Shown here: piece by piece, positions 1-6,543 of the stretch | How positions within the stretch are numbered: position 1 is the stretch's first letter | Layout: each line of letters starts with the position of its first letter | Assembly: GCA_009774155.1 (NCBI GenBank) | Contig: VSNE01000044.1 | Span: forward strand, 1-12,285 | DNA: 12,285 nucleotides | Reading direction: 5' to 3' | Origin: Lachnospiraceae bacterium | GTDB lineage: Bacteria > Bacillota > Clostridia > Lachnospirales > Lachnospiraceae | Position numbers and translations under genes: made by a program | The notes under the pieces: generated by a model | Seen by the model: only the letters and a program-made list of their open reading frames with translations | Database searches by the model: none | What the model was told of the DNA's origin: nothing

Positions 1-5
1 CATCA

Positions 6-33
6 TTGATTTTTCATAGGGATGGTTTATAAT
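6..33 (+). promoter_or_regulatory. Putative sigma-A promoter of murC
   Basis: A TTGATT -35-like element (6-11) and a perfect TATAAT -10 (28-33) are separated by 16 bp, about 37 bp upstream of the murC start codon. The murC ribosome binding site AAGGAG (57-62) lies 7 nt before the ATG. The -35 matches the consensus at only four of six positions, so the call rests mainly on the -10. Confidence 0.55.
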
Positions 34-69
34 GAGGTCTGAAGTATGCAATAAGGAAGGAGATTTTCC

Positions 70-1449
70 ATGTATCAAATAGATTTTCGCACTCCTATAC
101 ACGTTCATTTCATCGGGATCGGCGGCATCAGTATGAGCGGCCTTGCCGAAATTCTGTTAAAAGAAGGCTTTGCCGTATCCGGTTCCGATGCCCGCGAATC
201 CGAGCTTACAAAGCGTCTGCAGGCAAAAGGGGCTGTCATTCATTACAGTCAATGTGCCGAAAATATTACCAAAGGAATCCAGGCAGTGGTCTATACGGCC
301 GCTATCCATTCGGATAACCCGGAATATGCAGCGGCAGAAGCCGCAGGAATCCCTATGATTTCAAGGGCCGACCTGCTTGGTCAGATCATGCGTAATTACC
401 AGACTGCCATCGCCGTGGCCGGAACTCACGGAAAAACCACCACCACCTCTATGCTGGCCACTGTTCTTCTGGAAGCAAATATGGACCCTACCATATCTGT
501 CGGAGGCATTCTGCCGGCGATCGGCGGCAATATCCGGGTCGGGCGCTCCGATACCTTTCTGACGGAGGCCTGCGAATACACCAACAGCTTTTTGTCCTTT
601 TATCCAACTATAAGCATTGTATTAAATATAGAAGAAGATCATATGGATTTCTTCAAAGATTTGAATGATATCCGCCGTTCCTTCCATCGCTTTGCCGGAC
701 TTCTTCCCGACGACGGACTGCTGGTGCTAAACGGAGAAATCGAATGTCCCGAAGAGATTACAGACGGCATTTCCGCCCGCGTCGTAACCTACGGACTGAC
801 CGGAAATCAGGACTGTACGGCCCGCCATATTTCTTACGACAAAACCGGCTGTCCTTCCTTTACTGCTGTTTATAAAGGAACCGAGCTTGGCGCCGTTACC
901 CTGCGTGTTCCCGGAATCCACAATGTATCCAACGCCCTGGCTGCTATCGCCGCCGCTCTGGAGCTTGGCATCAGCTTTTCGGAGATTCAGGCCGGACTGA
1001 ATGCATTTCATGGAACAGACCGGCGCTTTCAGTACAAAGGCAAGGTGAACGGAGTAACTGTCATCGACGATTATGCCCACCATCCAACGGAGATCGAGGC
1101 CACATTGAAAGCCGCCGCCAATTATCCGCACCGGGAGCTTTGGTGTGTTTTTCAGCCCCACACCTATACCCGTACCAAAGCCTTCCTTCACCAATTTGCC
1201 CAGGCGCTCTGCCATGCCGACCACGTCATCCTGGCAGATATTTACGCCGCAAGAGAAACCAACACGCTGGGAATCAGTTCCCTTGTACTGAAGGAGGAAC
1301 TGCAGAAGCTCGGAAAAACCTGCTATTATTTCCCGTCTTTTGAGGAAATTGAGAAATTTTTATCAGAAAAATGTATGCACGGTGACCTGTTGATAACTAT
1401 GGGAGCCGGAGACGTGCTGAAAATTGGGGAAAACCTACTTTCCAAATAA
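70..1449 (+). CDS. murC: UDP-N-acetylmuramate--L-alanine ligase MurC
   Basis: MurC is the cytoplasmic Mur ligase that uses ATP to add L-alanine to UDP-N-acetylmuramic acid, the first amino acid of the peptidoglycan stem peptide. The 459-residue protein has the usual family length. Visible motifs are the N-terminal UDP-binding glycine loop GIGGISMSG (residues 16-24), the ATP P-loop GTHGKTTT (118-125, Lys122), EDHMDFF (189-195) in the central domain, the HNVSNALAA segment (284-292), DDYAHHPTE (333-341) typical of MurC, and the C-terminal TMGAGD (443-448). The start is supported by AAGGAG seven bases upstream. It appears to be monocistronic: the next gene on the same strand begins about 395 bp later, behind its own promoter and a DnaA-box cluster. 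No clear terminator follows it; the first DnaA box begins two bases after the stop codon. Identification is firm. Confidence 0.97.
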   Translation: MYQIDFRTPIHVHFIGIGGISMSGLAEILLKEGFAVSGSDARESELTKRLQAKGAVIHYSQCAENITKGIQAVVYTAAIHSDNPEYAAAEAAGIPMISRADLLGQIMRNYQTAIAVAGTHGKTTTTSMLATVLLEANMDPTISVGGILPAIGGNIRVGRSDTFLTEACEYTNSFLSFYPTISIVLNIEEDHMDFFKDLNDIRRSFHRFAGLLPDDGLLVLNGEIECPEEITDGISARVVTYGLTGNQDCTARHISYDKTGCPSFTAVYKGTELGAVTLRVPGIHNVSNALAAIAAALELGISFSEIQAGLNAFHGTDRRFQYKGKVNGVTVIDDYAHHPTEIEATLKAAANYPHRELWCVFQPHTYTRTKAFLHQFAQALCHADHVILADIYAARETNTLGISSLVLKEELQKLGKTCYYFPSFEEIEKFLSEKCMHGDLLITMGAGDVLKIGENLLSK

Positions 1450-1470
1450 AGTTATCCACATTATCCACAT
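1449..1470 (+). repeat. Copy 1 of 22-bp direct repeat (two head-to-tail DnaA boxes)
   Basis: An exact 22-bp repeat is also found at 1628-1649 in the same orientation, 179 bp further on. It consists of AAG followed by two abutting perfect DnaA boxes (1452-1460 and 1461-1469) and a final T. It begins at the last base of the murC stop codon. Confidence 0.9.
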
Positions 1471-1627
1471 GTTTATCAACATAATAAGTTGTATAATCAT
1501 GTGGATTCTTTCGTGGATAATACATTTACATAATATTTTCCACACCCCAACCTCAAAAGCCTGCATTTTCCCTGTTTTTTTGACATTTCCTGTCGAAATC
1601 AGTTTCCCATAATAAAACCTTTCCACC

Positions 1628-1649
1628 AAGTTATCCACATTATCCACAT
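1628..1649 (+). repeat. Copy 2 of 22-bp direct repeat (two head-to-tail DnaA boxes)
   Basis: This is an exact copy of the 1449-1470 repeat in the same orientation, carrying perfect DnaA boxes at 1631-1639 and 1640-1648. It lies about 110 bp upstream of the putative -10 element of the dnaD-like gene. Confidence 0.9.
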
Positions 1650-1754
1650 TTATATTGTTTACCATTTTCCCATATCCACCCGGATTATGCACCATGCCCG
1701 CTTTTACTTAACCAACTCCCAGGATTCCAGGCTATTTTCTTTTTAAAACACTTA

Positions 1755-1763
1755 TGTTATAAT
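1755..1763 (+). promoter_or_regulatory. Putative extended -10 promoter of the dnaD-dnaC unit
   Basis: TGTTATAAT (1755-1763) is an extended -10 with a perfect TATAAT hexamer. The expected -35 position (about 1735-1740) is only T-rich. A weak -35 with an extended -10 would fit an activator- or repressor-controlled promoter, and the DnaA boxes lie just upstream. A start near 1770 gives a leader of about 75 nt. Confidence 0.55.
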
Positions 1764-1796
1764 TCGGATAAACTATAAGTCGCGCGCCTGTAAATA

Positions 1797-1818
1797 AAAG
1801 CCCCGGCTTTGAATTTTT
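1797..1818 (+). other. Small leader hairpin followed by T-rich run
   Basis: AAAGC (1797-1801) pairs with GCTTT (1806-1810) around a four-base CCCG loop, followed by GAATTTTT. It sits in the predicted leader of the dnaD-like gene, about 15 nt before its ribosome binding site. The stem is too short to call a terminator with confidence; it may be a weak attenuator or chance. Confidence 0.25.
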
Positions 1819-1844
1819 ACGGCAGGGCATCGAAAGGAGCCATT

Positions 1845-2867
1845 ATGAGCAGTTTTGTGCTGAAAAATGAATCATCCGCAGGTATTACCGGCATTTCCAA
1901 TACATTTCTGGATCATTATATGCCTAAGGCAAACGGAGAATATGTAAAGGTCTACCTTTATCTTCTGCGCGCACTTCATCATCCGTCCCTGGAGCTGTCC
2001 GTAGCCGGCGTGGCGGACGCTTTGGATCACACGGAAAACGACATTCTCCGCGCTCTTAAATATTGGGAGAAGCAAAAGATCATAAAGCTGGAATGCGACA
2101 GCTCCAATACCCTGCAGGGTATCTATCTGCTGGACATTCCCCCGGCTGATACGGAAAGCGCAGCATCTGCCGCAGAGCCTGCCGCCAGTACCGTTCCGCC
2201 CAGGAGATCCTACAGCCGGAATGAACTGGCGCAGTTTTCCGGACAGGCGGAATGCCGGCAGCTTCTGTTTGTATGCGAACAGTACCTGAAAAAATCCCTG
2301 TCCCCCTCCGAAATCGAGACGCTCCTTTACTTTTATGATCAACTGCACTTTTCTGCGGATTTAATTGAATATCTTGTGGAATACTGTGTCTGCAAGGGAA
2401 GCCGCAGCATTCATTACATAGAAACAGTCGCCCTTGCATGGGCAGAAGCCGGAATCGCAACCGTTTCCCAGGCAAAGGAGCGGACAACCACTTATATGCG
2501 CGGCAGCTTTGCCATTATGAAGGCATTCGGCCTTAATGACCGGAATCCCGTGGACCCGGAAATGAAATATATTGAAAAATGGCTTCATACTTATGATTTT
2601 ACTTTGGATCTGATTCTGGAGGCCTGTCACCGCACTATGGACCGGCTTCATAAACCAAATTTTGAATATGCAGACCGCATTCTGAAAAACTGGAATGCAA
2701 ACAAAGTACATACCATGAACGATATTCAGGCGCTGGATCAGGCGCACCAGAAACGCAGCGTCCAGAAGCGGCCTGCCGCCAATGTCCGTTCCACCGGATT
2801 TACCAACTTTGAGCAGCGTGATTATGATTTCGATGAACTGGAAAAACAGCTGCTTCAGAGCCAGTAG
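1845..2867 (+). CDS. DnaD-domain primosomal replication protein
   Basis: This 340-residue protein resembles the DnaD/DnaB family of Firmicutes, which remodel DNA at the origin or at stalled forks and help load the replicative helicase. Residues about 18-100 look like a winged-helix DnaD N-terminal domain. An Ala/Pro/Ser-rich linker (about 100-120) follows. Two consecutive helical DnaD-type domains come next: the first ends in Y191-x3-V195-x3-W199 and the second in Y275-x3-I279-x3-W283, both matching the YxxxIxxxW signature of this family. The C-terminal tail (about 320-337: NFEQR, YDF, LEKQLL) resembles tails seen in DnaD-domain proteins. The ATG at 1845 is chosen because AAAGGAG (1833-1839) precedes it by 5 nt; an in-frame TTG at 1809 has no such site. 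Its stop is 10 nt before the helicase-loader gene, so the two are co-transcribed. Whether it is the functional counterpart of B. subtilis DnaD or DnaB is not decided by sequence alone. Confidence 0.88.
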   Translation: MSSFVLKNESSAGITGISNTFLDHYMPKANGEYVKVYLYLLRALHHPSLELSVAGVADALDHTENDILRALKYWEKQKIIKLECDSSNTLQGIYLLDIPPADTESAASAAEPAASTVPPRRSYSRNELAQFSGQAECRQLLFVCEQYLKKSLSPSEIETLLYFYDQLHFSADLIEYLVEYCVCKGSRSIHYIETVALAWAEAGIATVSQAKERTTTYMRGSFAIMKAFGLNDRNPVDPEMKYIEKWLHTYDFTLDLILEACHRTMDRLHKPNFEYADRILKNWNANKVHTMNDIQALDQAHQKRSVQKRPAANVRSTGFTNFEQRDYDFDELEKQLLQSQ

Positions 2868-2877
2868 GAGGAATACT

Positions 2878-3885
2878 ATGCCGCTTACCAACAGACAATA
2901 TGATGCCGTCATGCGGGACTATGATCGCAGGCAGTATCAGAATTACCGCCAGCAACGTACGAGACAGGACGAAATCTACCGGAAAATTCCCCGCATCCGG
3001 GAAATTGAGGAGGGGATCTCTTCCTGCAGCCTGGAGCATGCGCAGCGGGTTTTCGACGCGGAGCCGGACGCGCTTCCTGCCCTGCGCGAAAAGCTTTCTG
3101 CCCTGCGCAGGGAAAAGGAATTTTTATTAAAAAAAGAAGGCTATCCTGCCGACTACCTGGAAATGCATTACACTTGTCCGGACTGTCAGGACACCGGCTA
3201 TGTGGGACGCAAAAAATGCCGGTGCTTTCGGAACGCGGAAATTCAGCTTTTATATTCCTCCTCCCGGCTTCAGGACATCCTTTCAGAAGAGAATTTTTCG
3301 ACCCTTTCTTATGAGGTCTATGATGAGAACCAGCAGGCCGCCATGCCTGCGGTTATTCGTACCTGCCGGGATTTTGCAGATACCTTTGACCGGGATTTTC
3401 GTAACCTGCTCTTTTATGGGCCTGTGGGAACCGGAAAAACCTTTCTCTCCAACTGCATTGCCAAGGAGCTTTTAGACAGCGGCCATTCCGTTATTTATTT
3501 TACTGCCTTCCAGTTTTTTGAACGCTTCTCTGTCTCCTCATCCGGAGAAGCCACGGAATTTATCCAGCGGTATGAGGCGCTTCTGGACAGTGATCTTCTG
3601 ATTCTGGATGATATCGGTACGGAAATGGCAAATACTTTTACAGTGTCAAAGCTTTTTCAAATACTGAATGAACGGGCGCTCCGGAGGAAATCCACCATCA
3701 TTTCCACTAATCTCTCCCCTAAAGACTTCAGGGACATTTACAGCGAGCGGCTTTTCTCCCGTATCACAAGCTCCTATACGCTTGTAAAATTTGCGGGAAG
3801 CGACATCCGTATCCGCAAGAAAATTTCAGGCTCAAAAGCAGACGGAAAAAACGAGCGGCAGCAAAAATTTCTGCATTCCTGGTGA
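2878..3885 (+). CDS. dnaC: DnaC/DnaI-like AAA+ helicase loader
   Basis: This is a 335-residue ATPase of the DnaC/DnaI family, which delivers the replicative DNA helicase onto single-stranded DNA during initiation. The N-terminal part (1-95) is helical and highly charged, suited to helicase binding. A zinc-binding motif follows, C100-x2-C103-x10-C114-x-C116, as in DnaI N-terminal regions. The AAA+ domain has Walker A GPVGTGKT (181-188), Walker B LLILDDIG (240-247), a sensor-1 region STNLS (276-280) and a candidate arginine finger in ERLFSRI (290-296). The start at 2878 is set by AGGAGGAA (2866-2873), which overlaps the TAG stop of the dnaD-like gene. A longer in-frame reading from 2782 would overlap that gene and has no ribosome binding site. 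The tight spacing means translation of the two replication proteins is probably coupled. Naming as dnaC or dnaI is a convention; the family assignment is firm. Confidence 0.92.
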   Translation: MPLTNRQYDAVMRDYDRRQYQNYRQQRTRQDEIYRKIPRIREIEEGISSCSLEHAQRVFDAEPDALPALREKLSALRREKEFLLKKEGYPADYLEMHYTCPDCQDTGYVGRKKCRCFRNAEIQLLYSSSRLQDILSEENFSTLSYEVYDENQQAAMPAVIRTCRDFADTFDRDFRNLLFYGPVGTGKTFLSNCIAKELLDSGHSVIYFTAFQFFERFSVSSSGEATEFIQRYEALLDSDLLILDDIGTEMANTFTVSKLFQILNERALRRKSTIISTNLSPKDFRDIYSERLFSRITSSYTLVKFAGSDIRIRKKISGSKADGKNERQQKFLHSW

Positions 3886-3891
3886 AATTCC

Positions 3892-3921
3892 TTGACGATT
3901 TCTTAAGGAGAATGTTATAAC
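3892..3921 (+). promoter_or_regulatory. Putative promoter of the PRPP synthetase gene
   Basis: TTGACG (3892-3897) and TATAAC (3916-3921) are 18 bp apart, and a TGT (3913-3915) directly before the -10 makes it an extended -10. It begins 7 nt after the dnaC-like stop codon. The downstream ribosome binding site GGAGG (3963-3967) is 7 nt from the ATG at 3975. Confidence 0.7.
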
Positions 3922-3974
3922 GGTTTTAACAAAATTTTTCATTCATTTACATAAAAAACTTTGGAGGATAAACT

Positions 3975-5159
3975 ATGAATATTCAACGCAGCGAACGCAT
4001 CCTGGAAAGTATTCCCGTTGGCTCTCTGGGTATCATCCCGCTCCCAAGCTGTAAAGAAATGGGCCAGAAGGTAAACGACTACCTGGTGCAGTGGCGCCGG
4101 GAAAGCCTGAACGAGCATAAAAATACGATCGCTTTTCAGGGATATGAACAGGATTCCTATCTGATAGAAGCAAAGGTTCCGCGTTTCGGTTCCGGAGAAG
4201 CAAAAGGAATCCTGCTGGAATCCGTGCGCGGGCGTGATTTGTATCTGATGGTAGATGTGTGCAATTACAGTCTGACCTACCCTCTCTGCGGACATATCAA
4301 CCATATGTCCCCGGATGACCATTATCAGGATTTAAAAAGAATCATCGCAGCATGCGCAGGCAAAGCAAGACGCATTACTGTCATCATGCCGTTTCTTTAT
4401 GAGAGCCGTCAGCATAAACGTTCCTCAAGGGAATCCCTGGACTGCGCGCTTGCACTGCGTGAACTGATTGATATGGGGGTTGACAACATTCTTACCTTCG
4501 ATGCCCACGATCCGCGGGTTCAGAATGCCATCCCTCTTCATGGTTTTGAAACTGTTCAGCCGTCCTATCAGTTTATCAAAGCCCTTCTTACCAATGTCCA
4601 TGACATTCAGGCAGACAGCGATCATCTAATGGTTATCAGTCCGGATGAGGGGGGCATGAGCCGCGCTATCTATATTGCCAACGTTCTTGGAGTGGATATG
4701 GGCATGTTCTACAAGCGCCGGGATTACACGAAGGTCGTAAACGGCCGCAATCCAATTGTCGCCCATGAATTTCTGGGCAGCAACGTGGAGGGCAAGGATG
4801 TAATTGTCATTGATGATATGATTTCTTCCGGAGAAAGCATGATTGATGTGGCAAATAAATTAAAGGATCTGAAAGCAAACCGGATTTTTCTCTATTCCAC
4901 CTTTGGTCTTTTTACCAATGGGATGGAGAAATTTGACAATGCTTTTAAAGAAGGCATTTTTTACCGTCTCCTTACCACAAACCTGATTTACCAATCGCCG
5001 GAGCTGCTTGCAAGGCCCTACTATATCTCCTGCGATATGAGTAAATATATTGCTCTTTTAATTGATACGCTGAACCATGATGCTTCTATCAGCGATCTGC
5101 TGGACCCCTACGAGCGTATTCATCGGTTTCTGAAAAAATACAAAGACGGACAAATATAA
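3975..5159 (+). CDS. prs: Ribose-phosphate pyrophosphokinase (PRPP synthetase), extended and divergent
   Basis: The protein makes phosphoribosyl pyrophosphate from ribose 5-phosphate and ATP, the precursor of nucleotides, histidine, tryptophan and NAD. Family motifs can be read in order: FGSGEAKGILLESVRGRD (71-88, cf. GE...ESVRG), YESRQHKRSSRE (142-153, equivalent to the RQDKK catalytic loop), FDAHDPRVQNAIP (175-187, the DLH region), ISPDEGGMSRA (221-231) and the PRPP-binding loop VIVIDDMISSGES (276-288). At 394 residues it is about 75 longer than the classical enzyme of about 315-320. The extra length lies largely before the GE/ESVRG block (residues about 1-55), in a variant segment around 95-118, and at the C terminus. 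The conserved Thr/Pro/Asn-Asp stretch that normally follows the first block is replaced by a sequence containing CNYSLTYPLCGH. It may be a lineage-specific main enzyme or a second paralogue. It has its own promoter, and a hairpin separates it from the ATP-grasp gene. Confidence 0.85.
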   Translation: MNIQRSERILESIPVGSLGIIPLPSCKEMGQKVNDYLVQWRRESLNEHKNTIAFQGYEQDSYLIEAKVPRFGSGEAKGILLESVRGRDLYLMVDVCNYSLTYPLCGHINHMSPDDHYQDLKRIIAACAGKARRITVIMPFLYESRQHKRSSRESLDCALALRELIDMGVDNILTFDAHDPRVQNAIPLHGFETVQPSYQFIKALLTNVHDIQADSDHLMVISPDEGGMSRAIYIANVLGVDMGMFYKRRDYTKVVNGRNPIVAHEFLGSNVEGKDVIVIDDMISSGESMIDVANKLKDLKANRIFLYSTFGLFTNGMEKFDNAFKEGIFYRLLTTNLIYQSPELLARPYYISCDMSKYIALLIDTLNHDASISDLLDPYERIHRFLKKYKDGQI

Positions 5160-5164
5160 GATAT

Positions 5165-5198
5165 AAGCCCTGTTTCCCGGATATGGATACAGGGTTTT
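5165..5198 (+). terminator. Hairpin with T-tail after prs (terminator or attenuator)
   Basis: AAGCCCTGT (5165-5173) pairs with ACAGGGTTT (5189-5197), nine pairs including one G-U, with a 15-base loop. The T run is partly inside the stem and is interrupted by C at 5199. It probably terminates part of the prs transcription; read-through into the ATP-grasp gene 22 nt later is plausible, since no separate promoter is obvious in the gap. Confidence 0.5.
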
Positions 5199-5219
5199 CT
5201 ACGAAAAGAGGAATCAGTC

Positions 5220-6527
5220 ATGCGAAATTTTATCTTTATCTCACCTGCTTTTCCGGGCAATTATGAAAACTTCTGTACTGCTCTGAAAGCAAACGGCATC
5301 AATGTACTGGGGATCGGAGACACTCCTTATGAATCCCTTTCCAACCGGCTGAAAAATACGCTTACAGAATACTACCGGGTGGAAAATATGGAAAACTATG
5401 AGGATATGTTTCGTGCAGTTGCGTTTCTTTCCTTTCGCCACGGAAAAATCGACTGGCTGGAAAGCAACAATGAATACTGGCTGGAGCAGGATGCCAGACT
5501 TCGGGAGGATTTTCATATCACGACCGGACTGCAGCCAAAGGACATGGCCCCTATTAAATATAAGTCCAGGATGAAAGCCGGATATGAAAGGGCCAATATT
5601 CCAACTGCCCGCTATCACCTGGTTGGAAGTCTGAAAAGCGCTCTGGATTTTATTGAAAAGGTCGGTTACCCGGTCATTGTAAAGCCCGACTGCGGCGTCG
5701 GCGCATCCGACACCTGGAAAATCAAGAATGAACAGGATTTGAAAAGCTTTTTCTGTAATCTTCCTTCCGTTCCCTATATTATGGAGGAGTTTGTTCCCGG
5801 AGAGATCTGTTCCTATGACGCCATTGTGAACAGCAAAGGCGCTGTCCTTTTTGAGACCGGAAATATTTCCCCTATTTCCATTATGGACTGTGTCAACGAA
5901 CACAACTCCATTCACTTTTATATTGTGGACAGACTGGCGGACGATCTGAGAGACTGCGGGCGCGCCTGTATAAAAGCTTTTCACGTGCGCAGCCGTTTTG
6001 TACATCTGGAGTTTTTCCGTCTGACAGAAAACCATCCATATCTGGGCAGGAAGGGACAGATTGTAGGTTTGGAGGTCAATATGCGCCCTTCAGGAGGGCC
6101 TACCCCTGATATGATTAATTTTGCATACAGCACAAACTGTTATCAGCATTTTGCAGATATGATAGTTTATGATCGCCTGCGCCATAAGAGCAAATCCACA
6201 CCGTGCTTCTGCGCCTTCGCAGGCCGCTGGAAGGAGGTTCCTTATGCTCATTCCCATCAGGATATCGTCAGCGTCTTCAGAGAAGAACTGAAGGTTGCAG
6301 AAGAGCTTCCGGAAATTCTTGCCCATGGCATGGGCAACTATATGTATCTGGCAAAGCTGGAGAGCAGGCAGAAGATGGAGGATTTCTTCCAGTATGTTCT
6401 GGAGACTCAGAAAAAAGAGGAACCCATACAGGAACCCGCTCCTCAGACTGTACAGAGTCCGGCAGACACGGAACCGGAGTCCGGGAAGCTCCCGGCAAAA
6501 ACGGCTGCGGCCGGACAGAGGGATTAA
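5220..6527 (+). CDS. ATP-grasp domain ligase of unknown substrate
   Basis: This 435-residue cytoplasmic protein belongs to the ATP-grasp superfamily, enzymes that form an acyl-phosphate with ATP and join a carboxylate to an amine, thiol or other nucleophile. An N-terminal pre-ATP-grasp Rossmann-like region begins RNFIFISPAF (2-11). The ATP-binding subdomain carries PVIVKPDCGVGASDT (151-165, Lys155), and the adenine hinge is YIMEEFVPGE (186-195). The metal-binding strands are HLEFF (262-266, Glu264) and LEVNMRPSGG (284-293, Glu285 and Asn287). Residues about 400-435 form a Glu/Pro/Ala-rich, probably disordered tail. The RPSGG block resembles ATP-grasp enzymes related to biotin carboxylase and carbamoyl-phosphate synthase, but no companion domain of those enzymes is present, so the substrate is unknown. 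AGAGGA (5207-5212) lies 7 nt before the ATG. The hydrolase gene begins 16 nt after its stop, so the two very likely work in one pathway. Confidence 0.85.
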   Translation: MRNFIFISPAFPGNYENFCTALKANGINVLGIGDTPYESLSNRLKNTLTEYYRVENMENYEDMFRAVAFLSFRHGKIDWLESNNEYWLEQDARLREDFHITTGLQPKDMAPIKYKSRMKAGYERANIPTARYHLVGSLKSALDFIEKVGYPVIVKPDCGVGASDTWKIKNEQDLKSFFCNLPSVPYIMEEFVPGEICSYDAIVNSKGAVLFETGNISPISIMDCVNEHNSIHFYIVDRLADDLRDCGRACIKAFHVRSRFVHLEFFRLTENHPYLGRKGQIVGLEVNMRPSGGPTPDMINFAYSTNCYQHFADMIVYDRLRHKSKSTPCFCAFAGRWKEVPYAHSHQDIVSVFREELKVAEELPEILAHGMGNYMYLAKLESRQKMEDFFQYVLETQKKEEPIQEPAPQTVQSPADTEPESGKLPAKTAAAGQRD

Positions 6528-6543
6528 TAAGGAGGATAAGTTT

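Larger units (their letters stand above)
1450..1844. promoter_or_regulatory. Intergenic DnaA-box cluster between murC and the dnaD/dnaC-like genes
   Basis: This 395-bp AT-rich region has no convincing gene. It contains four perfect DnaA boxes (TTATCCACA at 1452-1460, 1461-1469, 1631-1639 and 1640-1648, all + strand). One-mismatch boxes are TTATCAACA at 1473-1481, TTTTCCACA at 1536-1544, a reverse-strand TTATCCACG at 1512-1520, and TTATGCACC at 1685-1693. A degenerate reverse box lies at 1500-1508. The 60 bp after the first pair are especially AT-rich. DnaA, the replication initiator, binds such 9-mers and acts both at origins and as a transcription factor. Because the downstream genes encode replication proteins, I infer DnaA-dependent control or DnaA titration. 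A role as part of an origin cannot be excluded, but dnaA and dnaN are not in the window. The two ORFs that cross it are low-complexity read-throughs of the repeat. Confidence 0.8.

Noticed and set aside
727..1224. 165-codon open frame on the - strand inside murC
   Set aside because: It lies wholly antisense to a clear MurC, has no ribosome binding site and codes for no recognisable domain; it is a codon-bias shadow.
1578..1598. Possible terminator for murC (GACA/TGTC hairpin)
   Set aside because: The stem is short and the T run precedes rather than follows it on the + strand.
1435..1695. Short open frames across the DnaA-box region (both strands)
   Set aside because: Their translations are repetitive products of the TTATCCACA repeats and lack start signals.
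1450..1763. Chromosomal origin oriC
   Set aside because: The box cluster is origin-like, but dnaA, dnaN, rpmH or gidA are not in the window and no clear unwinding element could be established; kept only as a possibility in the findings.
5241..6035. 264-codon open frame on the - strand inside the ATP-grasp gene
   Set aside because: It is long, but fully antisense to an ORF with all ATP-grasp motifs, and its translation shows no domain or start signal.
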